From assembly GCF_023073715.1 (NCBI RefSeq), contig NZ_JADPKA010000076.1:1-64000 (forward strand): a DNA stretch of 64,000 nt, read 5' to 3'. Each line of letters begins with the position of its first letter. The stretch's first letter is position 1. The notes beneath the pieces were generated by a model. It had not been told where the DNA came from and did not search any database. It saw nothing but the letters and a program-made list of their open reading frames with translations. Positions 1 through 7,962 of this stretch are shown piece by piece. Origin of the DNA: Bradyrhizobium sp. 164 (GTDB lineage Bacteria > Pseudomonadota > Alphaproteobacteria > Rhizobiales > Xanthobacteraceae). Both the position numbers and the translations under genes were made by a program.

Positions 1-33
1 CGGCCTTTGAGCGCGACCGGGCTCAGATCCAGC

Positions 34-63
34 AACGGGCGGTTTTGCGAGAACCGCCCGTTT
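34..63. terminator. Intrinsic terminator-like hairpin
   Basis: An 11-bp perfect stem (34-44 pairing with 52-62) with a 7-nt loop, followed by TTT. It probably ends a gene lying to the left of the window. A TGA at 8-10 could be the stop of such a gene, but too little sequence is present to support that. Confidence 0.6.
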
Positions 64-121
64 GCACATTCTGGCAGATTTCCCAGACACAAGAGCGCGA
101 CATAAGCCGTTCCAACCATCC

Positions 122-258
122 GCGCAGGGAAGGCCGGGATGTCTCCGGTTGCCCTGTTGTCCGCTATGCATGAAGCACACGCAATCTGCTCTTGGCATGG
201 CGGCCCATGGGAGCCAACCGGCTCCCGGTCTTCCCTGCGCCCTCTTTCATGAGAGGGC
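122..258. repeat. Long palindromic intergenic repeat
   Basis: Arms 122-138 and 224-240 pair over 17 bp with one G.T position, enclosing about 85 nt. A second hairpin (239-245 with 252-258) abuts it. The GCAGGGAAGGCCGGG arm with its complementary CTTCCCTGCGC arm is one I recognise as a dispersed palindrome in Bradyrhizobium genomes; that is recollection, not a search. No coding content. Confidence 0.6.
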
Positions 259-358
259 AAGGCATCGAAGCAGAGCTCGGGCGAACAAGCCGCGAAGATG
301 CGAAGGTGTGTCTGCAATTGAAAGCGAATTGAAAGCGCGATGCCATCACCCCACACTC

Positions 359-439
359 CGTCATTGCGAGCGCAGCGAAGCAATCCAAAAATGTATCCGC
401 GGATAGATTCTGGATTGCTTCGCTGCGCTCGCAATGACG
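359..439. repeat. Perfect 29-bp inverted repeat (TCATTGCGAGCG family)
   Basis: Bases 359-387 and 411-439 are exact reverse complements, separated by 23 nt. The motif CGTCATTGCGAGCG...CAATGACG is a dispersed palindromic repeat seen between genes in many proteobacteria. As RNA it would form a very stable stem, and it may act as a terminator or mRNA stabiliser for the genes on either side. Confidence 0.8.
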
Positions 440-554
440 ATGTTGATACAGGCGCGCGACAAAACTCTCCGCTCGTGCCCTGGACGCAGCGCAGCGCTTC
501 TTCAGCGGTGCGCTGCCGAGCCGGGGCCCATCCGCTAGTGCGGTGGCCTGCTGG

Positions 555-602
555 GTCCCGGCTCTGCGCCACATCGCTTGCGCGCTGCGTCGCGTCCGGG
601 AC
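555..602. repeat. Short inverted repeat before the SDR stop
   Basis: GTCCCGG (555-561) pairs with CCGGGAC (596-602) around a GC-rich loop. It lies just downstream of the end of the minus-strand SDR gene and may be part of its transcription end. Weak on its own. Confidence 0.35.
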
Positions 603-615
603 ACGAGACCTTCAG

Positions 616-1401
616 TTAAACCGGCTTGCCCGTATACGGCATCGATGCCGTCAGGCCGCCGTCGACGGGGAATGCCTGACCATTCACGTACGAGGCCTCG
701 TCGCTGGCCAAAAACAGTCCCATCGCCGCGAGCTCGTGCGGCTGGCCGGGGCGCTTGAGCGGGTTGAGCTGGCCGATCTTGTCTTGAGTGCCGCGCTCCT
801 TGGCGCGGTCGAAGATCGGTTTGGTCATGCCGGTCTCGATCAGGCCGGGGCACACCGCGTTGATGCGCACGCCGGTGCCGGTGAGCGAATAGGCTGTGGT
901 CTGCACCAGGCTGATCACGCCCGCCTTGCTCGCCGCATAGGGATGTCCGCTGGCGCCGGCCTTGAGGCCGGCGACGGACGCCGTCAGCACGATCGCGCCG
1001 GACTGTTGCTTGACCATGTGCGGCATCGCGTATTTCACCGCGAGGAACGGCCCGATGAGGTTGACGCGCAAAATCTCCTGCCAGTGCTCCACCGTCTGCT
1101 CGGCGAGCGGGATGAGCCCGCCCGAGATGCCGGCATTGGCCCAGATCACGTCGAGCCGGCCATGCGCCTTCACGGCCTTGTCGATCATTGCGATGACGTC
1201 CGTCTCGGAGCCGGCATCCGCGATCATGGCTTCCGCGATGCCACCGGCGTTCTTGATCTCCTCGACGGTCTCCTTCACCGCTTCGGTGCGATCGACGGCG
1301 ATGAGCTTTGCGCCTTCCCTGGTGAAAAGCAGCGCAGCGGCGCGGCCGATGCCGCTGCCGGCGCCGGTGATGATGACGGATTTGCCTTGCAAGCGGCCCA
1401 T
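616..1401 (-). CDS. Short-chain dehydrogenase/reductase (SDR), classical type
   Basis: A 261-residue classical SDR, the usual length for the family. The nucleotide-binding motif ITGAGSGIG is at residues 11-19. The structural NNAG motif is changed to WANAG (87-91). The catalytic residues Ser142, Tyr155 and Lys159 (YAASK) are all present. The C-terminal NGQAFPVDGG signature is that of oligomeric oxidoreductases. It should oxidise or reduce a hydroxyl/carbonyl substrate in the cytoplasm with NAD(P)(H); the substrate cannot be read from sequence. The gene is transcribed away from the phosphatase-fold gene at 1535, leaving a 133-bp divergent promoter region. The start is the ATG following an AGGGAGAAG ribosome site. 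Confidence 0.9.
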   Translation of the reverse strand: MGRLQGKSVIITGAGSGIGRAAALLFTREGAKLIAVDRTEAVKETVEEIKNAGGIAEAMIADAGSETDVIAMIDKAVKAHGRLDVIWANAGISGGLIPLAEQTVEHWQEILRVNLIGPFLAVKYAMPHMVKQQSGAIVLTASVAGLKAGASGHPYAASKAGVISLVQTTAYSLTGTGVRINAVCPGLIETGMTKPIFDRAKERGTQDKIGQLNPLKRPGQPHELAAMGLFLASDEASYVNGQAFPVDGGLTASMPYTGKPV

Positions 1402-1534
1402 GCGCTTCTCCCTTTGGCTCGCACGCGGCCCTTGCCGCGCGACGGAATTTCAAACAACATTTCAAACGGCAAAGTGTCTTGAGACACGTTCGCTACTGAC
1501 GTACAGCGACATCACGCGGGATGGAAGGGTTTCG

Positions 1535-2233
1535 ATGGCAGGCGCAGACAAGCCGAATGTGGTCACGACACGGTGGTGGTGGGTCCGGCACGCGCCGGTG
1601 CGCGATGACGGCGGCAACATCTACGGCCAGTCCGACATCGCCTGCGACATCAGCGACACCTATGTGTTCAACGCTGTTGCCAAGGTGCTGCCACGCAACG
1701 CAGTCTGGTATTCGAGCAATCTAATGCGCACACATCAGACGGCCGAGGCGATCTGGGCAACAGGCTTTCCACGGCCTGCGTCGATGAAATGGGAAGCGGA
1801 TCTCGCCGAGCAGAATCTCGGCCGCTGGCAGGGCATGAACCGCGCCGAGTTCATCGCGAGCCGCCCCGTCGGCGCCAGCTGGTTCGCCGACATCAACGAG
1901 CCCGCGCCCGGCGGCGAAAGTTTCATGGACCTCTATAATCGCACGCGGCGCACCATCGAACGGATCAATGTGGAAGCGGCCGGGCAGGACATCATCGCGG
2001 TCGCGCATGGTGGCACCATCAAGGCGGCCGTAGGCCTTGCGCTCGGCGGCTTGCCGGAGCAGGGGCTCGCATTCGATATCGACAATTGCTCGGTGACGCG
2101 GCTCGATCATTTCGCAAGCCCCAAGCGCACGGTCTGGCGGTTGCCGATGGTGAACCAGCAGCCGTGGATCGCCGATGCTGCGCACGCAGCGATGCACCAG
2201 CCTGCGGGACCGGAAGTCAAGAAGCTTGCGTGA
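1535..2233 (+). CDS. Histidine phosphatase (phosphoglycerate mutase-like) family protein
   Basis: A 232-residue branch-1 histidine-phosphatase fold. The phospho-acceptor motif is RHA (residues 18-20) in place of the common RHG. An SSNLMRTHQTAEAI segment matches the family SS..RT.QTA region, and a later AHGGTI carries the second catalytic histidine. Members include cobalamin alpha-ribazole phosphatases and phosphoglycerate mutase-like enzymes; nothing nearby favours either. I chose the ATG at 1535 because similarity begins there; the open frame runs back without family features. It lies 70 bp upstream of another SDR on the same strand, so the two may be co-transcribed. Confidence 0.82.
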   Translation: MAGADKPNVVTTRWWWVRHAPVRDDGGNIYGQSDIACDISDTYVFNAVAKVLPRNAVWYSSNLMRTHQTAEAIWATGFPRPASMKWEADLAEQNLGRWQGMNRAEFIASRPVGASWFADINEPAPGGESFMDLYNRTRRTIERINVEAAGQDIIAVAHGGTIKAAVGLALGGLPEQGLAFDIDNCSVTRLDHFASPKRTVWRLPMVNQQPWIADAAHAAMHQPAGPEVKKLA

Positions 2234-2303
2234 GCCGTTGTCCGGCCGCGCGGCTGCGGCGTAAGGTTCAAAGCCAAGTCAAATCATACTCTGGGAGAGA
2301 AAC

Positions 2304-3071
2304 ATGACCTTGTTCGACATGAAGGGGAAAGTTGCCGTCATCACCGGCTCGACCCGCGGCATCGGGCTCGCGATCGCCGAGCGTATGGCCGAGCACGGCG
2401 CTAAGGTGGTGATCTCCTCGCGCAAGGCCGACGTTTGCGAGCAGGTGGCCAATAGCATCAACGATAGATTCGGCAAGGGCACCGCGGTCGCGATCGCCGC
2501 CAACATCTCCTCGAAAGAGAATCTGCAAAACCTCGTCGACGAGAGCAACCGCGCTTTCGGCAAGATCGACGTGCTGGTCTGCAACGCGGCGTCGAACCCG
2601 TACTACGGTCCGCTCGCCGGCATCTCCGATGATCAGTTCAGAAAAATCCTCGACAACAACATCGTCGCCAACAATTGGCTGATCTCGATGGTGGTGCCGC
2701 AGATGATCGAGCGCAAGGACGGCTCGATCATCATCGTCTCGTCGATCGGCGGCCTCAAGGGCTCGACCATCCTCGGTGCCTACGCGATCTCGAAAGCCGC
2801 CGACATGCAGCTCGCGCGCAACCTCGCCTGCGAATACGGCAAGCACAATATCCGCGTGAACTGCATCGCGCCCGGCCTGATCAAGACCGACTTTGCGAAA
2901 GCGCTGTGGGACAATCCGGAGAATCTGAAAGCCTCGACCTCGCGCTCGCCTCTCTTGCGCATCGGCATGCCAGACGAGATCGCGGGCGCGGCGGTGTTCC
3001 TCGGCTCGAAGGCCGGCGACTTCATGACCGGGCAGACCATGGTGATCGACGGCGGCGCGACGATCAGTTGA
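2304..3071 (+). CDS. SDR family oxidoreductase
   Basis: A 255-residue classical SDR. TGSTRGIG (residues 14-21) binds the dinucleotide. CNAAS (93-97) replaces the usual NNAG. Ser147 with Tyr160 and Lys164 (YAISK) make the catalytic triad, and the protein ends with a GQTMVIDGG signature. The sequence resembles enzymes often annotated as dehydrogenase/reductase member 4-like or beta-ketoacyl reductase-like. A GGGAGAG ribosome site precedes the ATG. The gene probably shares a transcript with the phosphatase-fold gene 70 bp upstream. A repeat element follows the stop, and the next gene is convergent. Confidence 0.9.
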   Translation: MTLFDMKGKVAVITGSTRGIGLAIAERMAEHGAKVVISSRKADVCEQVANSINDRFGKGTAVAIAANISSKENLQNLVDESNRAFGKIDVLVCNAASNPYYGPLAGISDDQFRKILDNNIVANNWLISMVVPQMIERKDGSIIIVSSIGGLKGSTILGAYAISKAADMQLARNLACEYGKHNIRVNCIAPGLIKTDFAKALWDNPENLKASTSRSPLLRIGMPDEIAGAAVFLGSKAGDFMTGQTMVIDGGATIS

Positions 3072-3082
3072 GGCTTTGGCGT

Positions 3083-3167
3083 GATCCCGGGGCACGCGAA
3101 GCGTGAACCCGGGATCGCGAGATTCTCAGGTGCGCAATTGCGCACCATAGTTCGATGCTTTGCATCG
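3083..3167. repeat. Compound palindromic repeat (GATCCCGGG family)
   Basis: Three stacked inverted repeats lie between convergent genes: GATCCCGGG/CCCGGGATC (3083-3091 with 3108-3116), a perfect 18-bp palindrome at 3129-3146, and CGATGC/GCATCG (3153-3167). A related element is at 63686-63804. This is probably a dispersed intergenic repeat that also works as a bidirectional transcription end. Confidence 0.6.
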
Positions 3168-3187
3168 CCCCGGAATGACCCTTCGGG

Positions 3188-4411
3188 TCACTCCACCGCC
3201 GCGTAAACCAGATCCCGCACCAGCGTACGCGTATAGTCGCGTTGGCCCGGGCCTTGGCTCATGAACACCGCGAACAGATCCTCCTTCGGATCGATCCAGA
3301 AGAACGTGCCCGCAATGCCGCTCCAGAAATACTGGCCGACGCTGCCGGGGAAGGGCGCGATGCCGGCCTCGCGGCGCACGGCAAAGCCGAGACCGAAGCC
3401 GTGGCCGGGCGACAGCAGCGTGCCATTTGTTGCAACATGCGGCCCGAGATGATCGGACGCCATCAGCTCCAGCGTCTTACGGCCGATGATCCTGTTGCCG
3501 TCGAGCGTGCCGCCGTTGCGCAGCATCAGGCAGAAGCGCGCATAATCCATCGTGGTCGAGACCAGCCCGCCACCGCCGGACTCCATCACCGGCTGCTCGA
3601 GCATGTTGAAGAGCGCGACCTTGTCGCCGGTCCAGGGATCGGCCGCGAACGGTTCGGCGAGGCGGCCGGAATTGGTCTCGGGCGTCGCAAAGCCGGTCTC
3701 GGCCATCTGCAAGGGCGCGAGGACGCGTTCGGCGAGGTACGCGCCGAGCGACTTGCCGCTGACGACTTCGACGATGCGGCCGAGGATGTCGGTGGAGCGG
3801 CTGTAGTTGAACTCGTCGCCGGGATGGCAGATCAACGGAAAGCTCGCCACCAGCGCGGCGTGCTCGGCATTGGTGATCTTGCGGCTGCGGACGCGGGACT
3901 CCTGGTAGAGCTTGTGCACCGGGCCGTCGCCCTGGTGCTCGTAGGTCAGGCCCGAGGTGTGACGGAGCAGGTCCTGCACCGTCATCGGCCGCCTCGGCGG
4001 AACCAGGTTGAGCCGGCCGCCGCTGACCACGCCGACCTTTTGCTCGGCGAACTCCGGAATGAACTTGGCGACCGCGTCGCTGAGAAGGAGATGGCCATCC
4101 TCGATCAGCGCCATGATAGCGACCGAGACAATCGGCTTGGTCATCGAGAAGATCCGGAAGATCGAATCGCGCGCCATCGGCGCCGCGCCCGTCGGGCTCT
4201 GCCGTCCCAGTGCCTCGAACCAGCCGATTTGGCCGCGGCGGGCCACCAGCACGGTGACGCCGAGAACGGTTCCCCTGTCGATCTCGCGCTTGAAGGCGTC
4301 CGACATGGCCTGGAGGCGGGGACGCGACAGCCCGAGCGTCTCGGGGCGGGCTTCCGGCAGAGGCGGGGTCTGCGGCGCGATCGTGGCGTGTTGGGCGGCT
4401 GTGGCGGTCAT
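3188..4411 (-). CDS. Serine hydrolase, class C beta-lactamase/esterase family
   Basis: A 407-residue protein of the beta-lactamase (class C)/EstB esterase fold. SMTK at residues 89-92 is the SxxK nucleophile motif. A later HTSGLTY segment and the FNYSRSTDILG region, where the family Tyr-x-Asn motif is YSR, complete the active-site pattern. No clear signal peptide is present, which favours a cytoplasmic esterase over a periplasmic beta-lactamase or penicillin-binding protein. I placed the start at the ATG at 4411, which is preceded by GGGAG; a further in-frame ATG 48 nt upstream has no such site. The substrate is unknown. The gene is convergent with the SDR at 2304 and divergent from tRNA-Trp. 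Confidence 0.82.
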   Translation of the reverse strand: MTATAAQHATIAPQTPPLPEARPETLGLSRPRLQAMSDAFKREIDRGTVLGVTVLVARRGQIGWFEALGRQSPTGAAPMARDSIFRIFSMTKPIVSVAIMALIEDGHLLLSDAVAKFIPEFAEQKVGVVSGGRLNLVPPRRPMTVQDLLRHTSGLTYEHQGDGPVHKLYQESRVRSRKITNAEHAALVASFPLICHPGDEFNYSRSTDILGRIVEVVSGKSLGAYLAERVLAPLQMAETGFATPETNSGRLAEPFAADPWTGDKVALFNMLEQPVMESGGGGLVSTTMDYARFCLMLRNGGTLDGNRIIGRKTLELMASDHLGPHVATNGTLLSPGHGFGLGFAVRREAGIAPFPGSVGQYFWSGIAGTFFWIDPKEDLFAVFMSQGPGQRDYTRTLVRDLVYAAVE

Positions 4412-4561
4412 GGGCGCTCCCGGTTGCTCTTGATTATCTGGAATGGACTGTGGCCCCAAAACCCCGGCACAAACAAGCGAAGCCGGCGCGGTTCACCCTT
4501 GCAAACCGGCCGTCCCCTGTGCTTGAAAGCGGCCCTGATCCTAAGGCGACGCGGGGTCTGT

Positions 4562-4637
4562 AGGAGTGTAGCTCAATTGGTAGAGCACCGGTCTCCAAAA
4601 CCGGGGGTCGCAGGTTCGAGCCCTGCCACTCCTGCCA
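4562..4637 (+). tRNA. tRNA-Trp (CCA anticodon)
   Basis: A 76-nt cloverleaf. The acceptor stem AGGAGTG pairs with CACTCCT (4627-4633), the discriminator is G and the CCA end is encoded (4635-4637). The D arm contains AGCTCAATTGGTAGAGC. The anticodon loop CTCCAAA places CCA at 4595-4597, and the T arm carries GGTTCGAGCC. The order tRNA-Trp then secE-nusG is common in alphaproteobacteria. Confidence 0.97.
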
Positions 4638-4693
4638 GCAAAATCAATTAGGCGGCTCGATCCGCTCGCTTGCCGCGCAAGCCGTCCCCATAT

Positions 4694-4722
4694 CTTGACC
4701 TTTGGCCCCATCCGCAGTATTT
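4694..4722 (+). promoter_or_regulatory. Candidate promoter of secE-nusG
   Basis: CTTGAC (4694-4699) matches the alphaproteobacterial housekeeping -35 exactly. After a 17-nt spacer comes GTATTT (4717-4722), a weaker -10. The site lies between tRNA-Trp and secE, about 175 nt upstream of the secE start. It is a visual call. Confidence 0.5.
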
Positions 4723-4896
4723 ACCCCGCACTCGCAGCCGGCCCGTTAGACGCGGATTTCCGGCGCGGCTTTGAAATCCCCGAACAATCGAGCCCGGTTT
4801 CCGGCTCATCCTTCAGACGAGGGCTGGGCCAAAGGCGGCTGTTCGGATCCCTTTGAAATCAGTAGCCGTCTTGCGACGGACGTTGGACATCAAACG

Positions 4897-5088
4897 ATGG
4901 CAGTCAGCCCGTTCAAGTTCTTGCAGGAAGTGCGCTCGGAGACCGCCAAGGTCACCTGGCCGACCCGTCGTGAGACCACGATCACCACCATCATGGTGTT
5001 CGTCATGGTTGCCGTGGCCTCGGTCTTCTTCTTCGCCGCCGACCAGATCATCCGTTACCTCATCACCTTCCTTCTGGGCATCCACTGA
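4897..5088 (+). CDS. secE: Preprotein translocase subunit SecE
   Basis: A 63-residue single-spanning SecE, the short form found outside enterics. The cytoplasmic amphipathic segment FLQEVRSETAKVTWPTRRET contains the signature KVTWPTR. One hydrophobic helix follows (about residues 31-58). SecE clamps SecY in the inner-membrane translocon. I used the ATG at 4897, because the longer frame upstream lacks family similarity. The stop overlaps the nusG start by one base (TGATG), so the two are translationally coupled. Confidence 0.97.
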   Translation: MAVSPFKFLQEVRSETAKVTWPTRRETTITTIMVFVMVAVASVFFFAADQIIRYLITFLLGIH

Positions 5089-5642
5089 TGGCAACAGCAA
5101 CCGCTCAAGTGTCCGACAAGCGCTGGTACATCGTCCACGCCTATTCGAACTTCGAGAAGAAGGTCGCCGAATCGATCCGCGAGCAGGCCAAGCAGCGCGG
5201 GCTCGAGGAGCTGTTCGACCTGGTACTGGTGCCGACCGAGAAGGTCACGGAAGTGCGCCGCGGCCGCAAGATCGACGCCGAGCGCAAGTTCTTCCCCGGC
5301 TATGTGCTGGTGAAGATGAAGCTGACCGACGAGGCGTTCCATCTGATCAAGAACACGCCGAAGGTGACGGGATTCCTCGGCGCCGAGAACAAGCCGATGC
5401 CGATCTCGGAAGCCGAGGCCATGCGCATCCTGCATCAGGTGCAGGAGGGCGTGGAACGGCCGAAGGCGTCGGTCTCGTTCGAAATCGGCGAGAACGTGCG
5501 CGTGGCCGACGGCCCGTTCGCCTCGTTCTCGGGTGTGGTCGAGGAAATCGACGAGGCGCGCTCGCGCGTGAAGGTCGCGGTGTCGATCTTCGGCCGCGCC
5601 ACGCCGGTCGAACTGGAATTCGGTCAGGTCGAGAAGGTCTGA
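5088..5642 (+). CDS. nusG: Transcription termination/antitermination factor NusG
   Basis: A 184-residue NusG. The N-terminal NGN domain begins RWYIVHAYSNFEKKVAESI and carries FPGYVLVKM. The C-terminal KOW domain contains VRVADGPFASFSGVVEEID. It binds the RNA polymerase clamp and couples transcription to ribosomes (S10) and Rho. The ATG overlaps the secE stop. About 130 nt separate it from rplK. Confidence 0.97.
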   Translation: MATATAQVSDKRWYIVHAYSNFEKKVAESIREQAKQRGLEELFDLVLVPTEKVTEVRRGRKIDAERKFFPGYVLVKMKLTDEAFHLIKNTPKVTGFLGAENKPMPISEAEAMRILHQVQEGVERPKASVSFEIGENVRVADGPFASFSGVVEEIDEARSRVKVAVSIFGRATPVELEFGQVEKV

Positions 5643-5774
5643 CCGGGTAGGCGTGAGACTTCGGTCTTGCGCAGCAAGAGGCCGTGGGAGGGAGAGGGCG
5701 GTTGCCAGCCGCATCCGACCCAGACCACGAACCTGAAACCGCCGGCGGACATGCCGGCACAACAGGAGTGATAC

Positions 5775-6203
5775 ATGGCAAAGAAAGTGACCGGATACCT
5801 GAAGCTTCAGGTCCCGGCCGGTGCGGCGAATCCTTCGCCCCCGATCGGTCCCGCGCTCGGTCAGCGCGGTCTCAACATCATGGAGTTCTGCAAGGCGTTC
5901 AACGCGCAGACCCAGAAGGAAGAGAAGAACACCCCAATCCCGGTGGTCATTACCATCTATGCGGACCGTTCCTTCACTTTCGAGATGAAGACGCCGCCGA
6001 TGTCCTACTTCCTCAAGCAGGCCGCCAAGATTCAGTCCGGCTCGAAAGCACCGGGCCGTGACAAGGCGGGCAAGGTGACCAAGGCGCAGGTGCGCGAGAT
6101 CGCCGAGAAGAAGATGAAGGACTTGAATTGCGACAGCATCGAATCGGCCATGAAGATGGTCGAGGGCTCCGCCCGTTCGATGGGTCTGGAAGTTGCGGGG
6201 TAA
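5775..6203 (+). CDS. rplK: Large ribosomal subunit protein uL11
   Basis: A 142-residue L11 with the N-terminal GYLKLQVPAGAANPSPPIGP segment and the C-terminal rRNA-binding domain (KKMKDLNCDSIESAMKMVEG, ending SMGLEV). It forms the stalk base that binds translation GTPases with 23S rRNA. The ATG follows AGGAGTG. rplA starts 6 nt after the stop. Confidence 0.98.
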   Translation: MAKKVTGYLKLQVPAGAANPSPPIGPALGQRGLNIMEFCKAFNAQTQKEEKNTPIPVVITIYADRSFTFEMKTPPMSYFLKQAAKIQSGSKAPGRDKAGKVTKAQVREIAEKKMKDLNCDSIESAMKMVEGSARSMGLEVAG

Positions 6204-6209
6204 GCGGTC

Positions 6210-6902
6210 ATGGCAATCGGAAAGCGTTTGAACAAAGCCCGCGAAGGCATTGATCGCGAAAAGCTTTACCCGCTCGCGGACGCGATCAAGATGGTCAAGG
6301 AACGCGCCAAGGCGAAGTTCGACGAGACCATCGAGGTCGCGATCAATCTCGGCGTCGATCCGCGTCACGCCGACCAGATGGTTCGCGGCGTCGTGACCCT
6401 GCCGAACGGCACCGGCCGTACGCTCCGCGTCGGCGTGTTCGCCCGTGGCGCCAAGGCCGACGAGGCAAAGGCGGCGGGTGCTGACGTCGTCGGCGCCGAG
6501 GACCTGGTCGAGAAGGTGCAGAACGGCTCGATCGATTTCGACCGCTGCATCGCCACCCCCGACATGATGCCGCTGGTCGGCCGCCTCGGTAAGGTGCTCG
6601 GCCCGCGCGGCCTGATGCCGAACCCGAAGATCGGCACGGTGACCATGGATGTCACCGGCGCGGTGAAGGGTGCCAAGGGTGGCTCGGTCGAGTTCCGTGT
6701 CGAGAAGGCCGGCATCCTGCAGGCCGGCGTCGGCAAGGCGTCGTTCTCCGAGGAGAAGCTGGTTGAGAACATCAAGGCCCTGGCAGACGCCGTCTCCAAG
6801 GCGAAGCCGGCCGGCTCCAAGGGCACCTACATCCAGCGCGTTGCGGTGTCCTCGACGATGGGCCCCGGCGTGAAGGTCGAGCCGGGCACCATCCTCGGCT
6901 AA
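6210..6902 (+). CDS. rplA: Large ribosomal subunit protein uL1
   Basis: A 230-residue L1 of normal length, with the conserved GKVLGPRGLMPNPK loop and TIEVAINLGVDPRHADQMVRG. It builds the mobile L1 stalk at the E site. In many bacteria L1 represses its own rplKA mRNA; a target cannot be identified here. A terminator hairpin follows 36 nt after the stop, so rplKA forms an operon separate from rplJL, unlike the common joined layout. Confidence 0.98.
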   Translation: MAIGKRLNKAREGIDREKLYPLADAIKMVKERAKAKFDETIEVAINLGVDPRHADQMVRGVVTLPNGTGRTLRVGVFARGAKADEAKAAGADVVGAEDLVEKVQNGSIDFDRCIATPDMMPLVGRLGKVLGPRGLMPNPKIGTVTMDVTGAVKGAKGGSVEFRVEKAGILQAGVGKASFSEEKLVENIKALADAVSKAKPAGSKGTYIQRVAVSSTMGPGVKVEPGTILG

Positions 6903-6938
6903 GGCTTGCCTCGGCTGAGATTTGCAAATTGCATGAGG

Positions 6939-6974
6939 CGAGGGGCGGAATTGGGCAACCGATTCCGCCCCTCG
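6939..6974 (+). terminator. Intrinsic terminator after rplA
   Basis: A perfect 13-bp stem (6939-6951 with 6962-6974), a 10-nt loop, then TCGTTTG. The T-run is short, but the stem is long and GC-rich. It separates rplKA from the dehydrogenase gene that follows. Confidence 0.65.
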
Positions 6975-7008
6975 TCGTTTGTGACCGCGTTCACGGGAAA
7001 CAAGAACA

Positions 7009-7962
7009 ATGGCTGACAAGGTCCTGATCTACTCCCGCTTTCCCAAGACGATGATGGTGCTTTTCGCCGAGCGCTTCGAACTGCTCGACACTGGCGGCAA
7101 GCCCGCGCGCGAGGTGTTTTCGGCCGACGAGCTCGGCGGCATCCGCGCGGTACTGACGGCAGGCGGCACCCCGCTGGGAGCGGAGGCGATGGACCTGTTT
7201 CCCAAGCTCGGTGCGATCGTCTGCTACGGCACCGGCTATGACGGCGTCGACTTGGAGGCGGCCGCCGCGCGCAACGTTGCGGTCGGCCACAGTCCGGGTG
7301 CCAACGCAGCTTCGGTCGCCGATATTGCGATGACCCTGATGCTGGCGACGACGCGGCGGATCCTGGCTGCCGACCAATATGTCCGCAGCGGCGATTGGGC
7401 GGCGTCAAAACCCTCGCCGATGATGCGGCCACAGACGGGCATGCCCGGCCGCCGCATCGGCGTCTACGGCATGGGTGAGATCGGCCGCAAGATCGCGGCG
7501 CGCTGCGCCGCTTTCGAGAGCGAAGTCGGCTATTTCAGCCGCACCAAATACGATTTGCCGTATCAATATTTCCCGTCGCTGGAAGGACTCGCCGACTGGT
7601 GCAGCGTGCTGATGATTGCGGTCCGGGCAGGGGCCGAGACCCAGCACGTCGTCAGCGCCGACATCCTGAGGCGCCTTGGCGCGGACGGGTATGTCATCAA
7701 CATCTCCCGCGGCTCGGTCATCGACGAGAAGGCCCTGGTCGCGGCGCTGACCGACAAGACCATCGCCGGCGCCGGCCTCGACGTCTATGAGAGGGAACCG
7801 CACGCGCCCGACGCGCTAACCGCGCTGCCCAATGTGGTGCTCGCCCCCCATCTCGGCGGCCATACCCTCGAATCGCACGTCGCCATGCAGAATTGCGTGC
7901 TGGCCAACCTGACCGCGTTTTTCGATGGCAGGCCGCTGCCCTATGAGGTCAAAAAGGCCTGA
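7009..7962 (+). CDS. D-isomer specific 2-hydroxyacid dehydrogenase
   Basis: A 317-residue NAD(P)-dependent 2-hydroxyacid dehydrogenase of the glyoxylate/hydroxypyruvate reductase and phosphoglycerate dehydrogenase family. The cofactor-binding Gly-rich segment VYGMGEIG lies at about residues 152-159. The catalytic Arg234 sits in ISRGSVID, a Glu in DVYEREP, and His281 in APHLGGHT. It should interconvert a 2-oxoacid and a D-2-hydroxyacid in the cytoplasm; the substrate is not determined. It lies between the rplA terminator and the rplJ promoter region, where rplA and rplJ are adjacent in many bacteria, so it is likely an inserted or retained metabolic gene. Base composition is like its neighbours. 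Confidence 0.9.
   Translation: MADKVLIYSRFPKTMMVLFAERFELLDTGGKPAREVFSADELGGIRAVLTAGGTPLGAEAMDLFPKLGAIVCYGTGYDGVDLEAAAARNVAVGHSPGANAASVADIAMTLMLATTRRILAADQYVRSGDWAASKPSPMMRPQTGMPGRRIGVYGMGEIGRKIAARCAAFESEVGYFSRTKYDLPYQYFPSLEGLADWCSVLMIAVRAGAETQHVVSADILRRLGADGYVINISRGSVIDEKALVAALTDKTIAGAGLDVYEREPHAPDALTALPNVVLAPHLGGHTLESHVAMQNCVLANLTAFFDGRPLPYEVKKA

Larger units (their letters stand above)
1..615. other. Gene-free left edge rich in inverted repeats
   Basis: I see no credible gene before the SDR that ends at 616. Open frames on both strands here are composition artefacts running through palindromes. The stretch holds a terminator-like hairpin (34-62), a long imperfect palindrome (122-258), a perfect 29-bp inverted repeat (359-439) and a shorter one (555-602). 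Such a string of palindromic elements is typical of spaces between genes transcribed towards each other. Confidence 0.6.

Noticed and set aside
164..1465. Long minus-strand frame covering the SDR and the left-edge repeats
   Set aside because: Arg-rich product in a shifted frame of the real SDR (616-1401); no family features.
3188..4411. Resistance beta-lactamase reading of the class C-like serine hydrolase
   Set aside because: No signal peptide and a YSR in place of the Tyr-x-Asn motif; an esterase of the EstB type is more likely.
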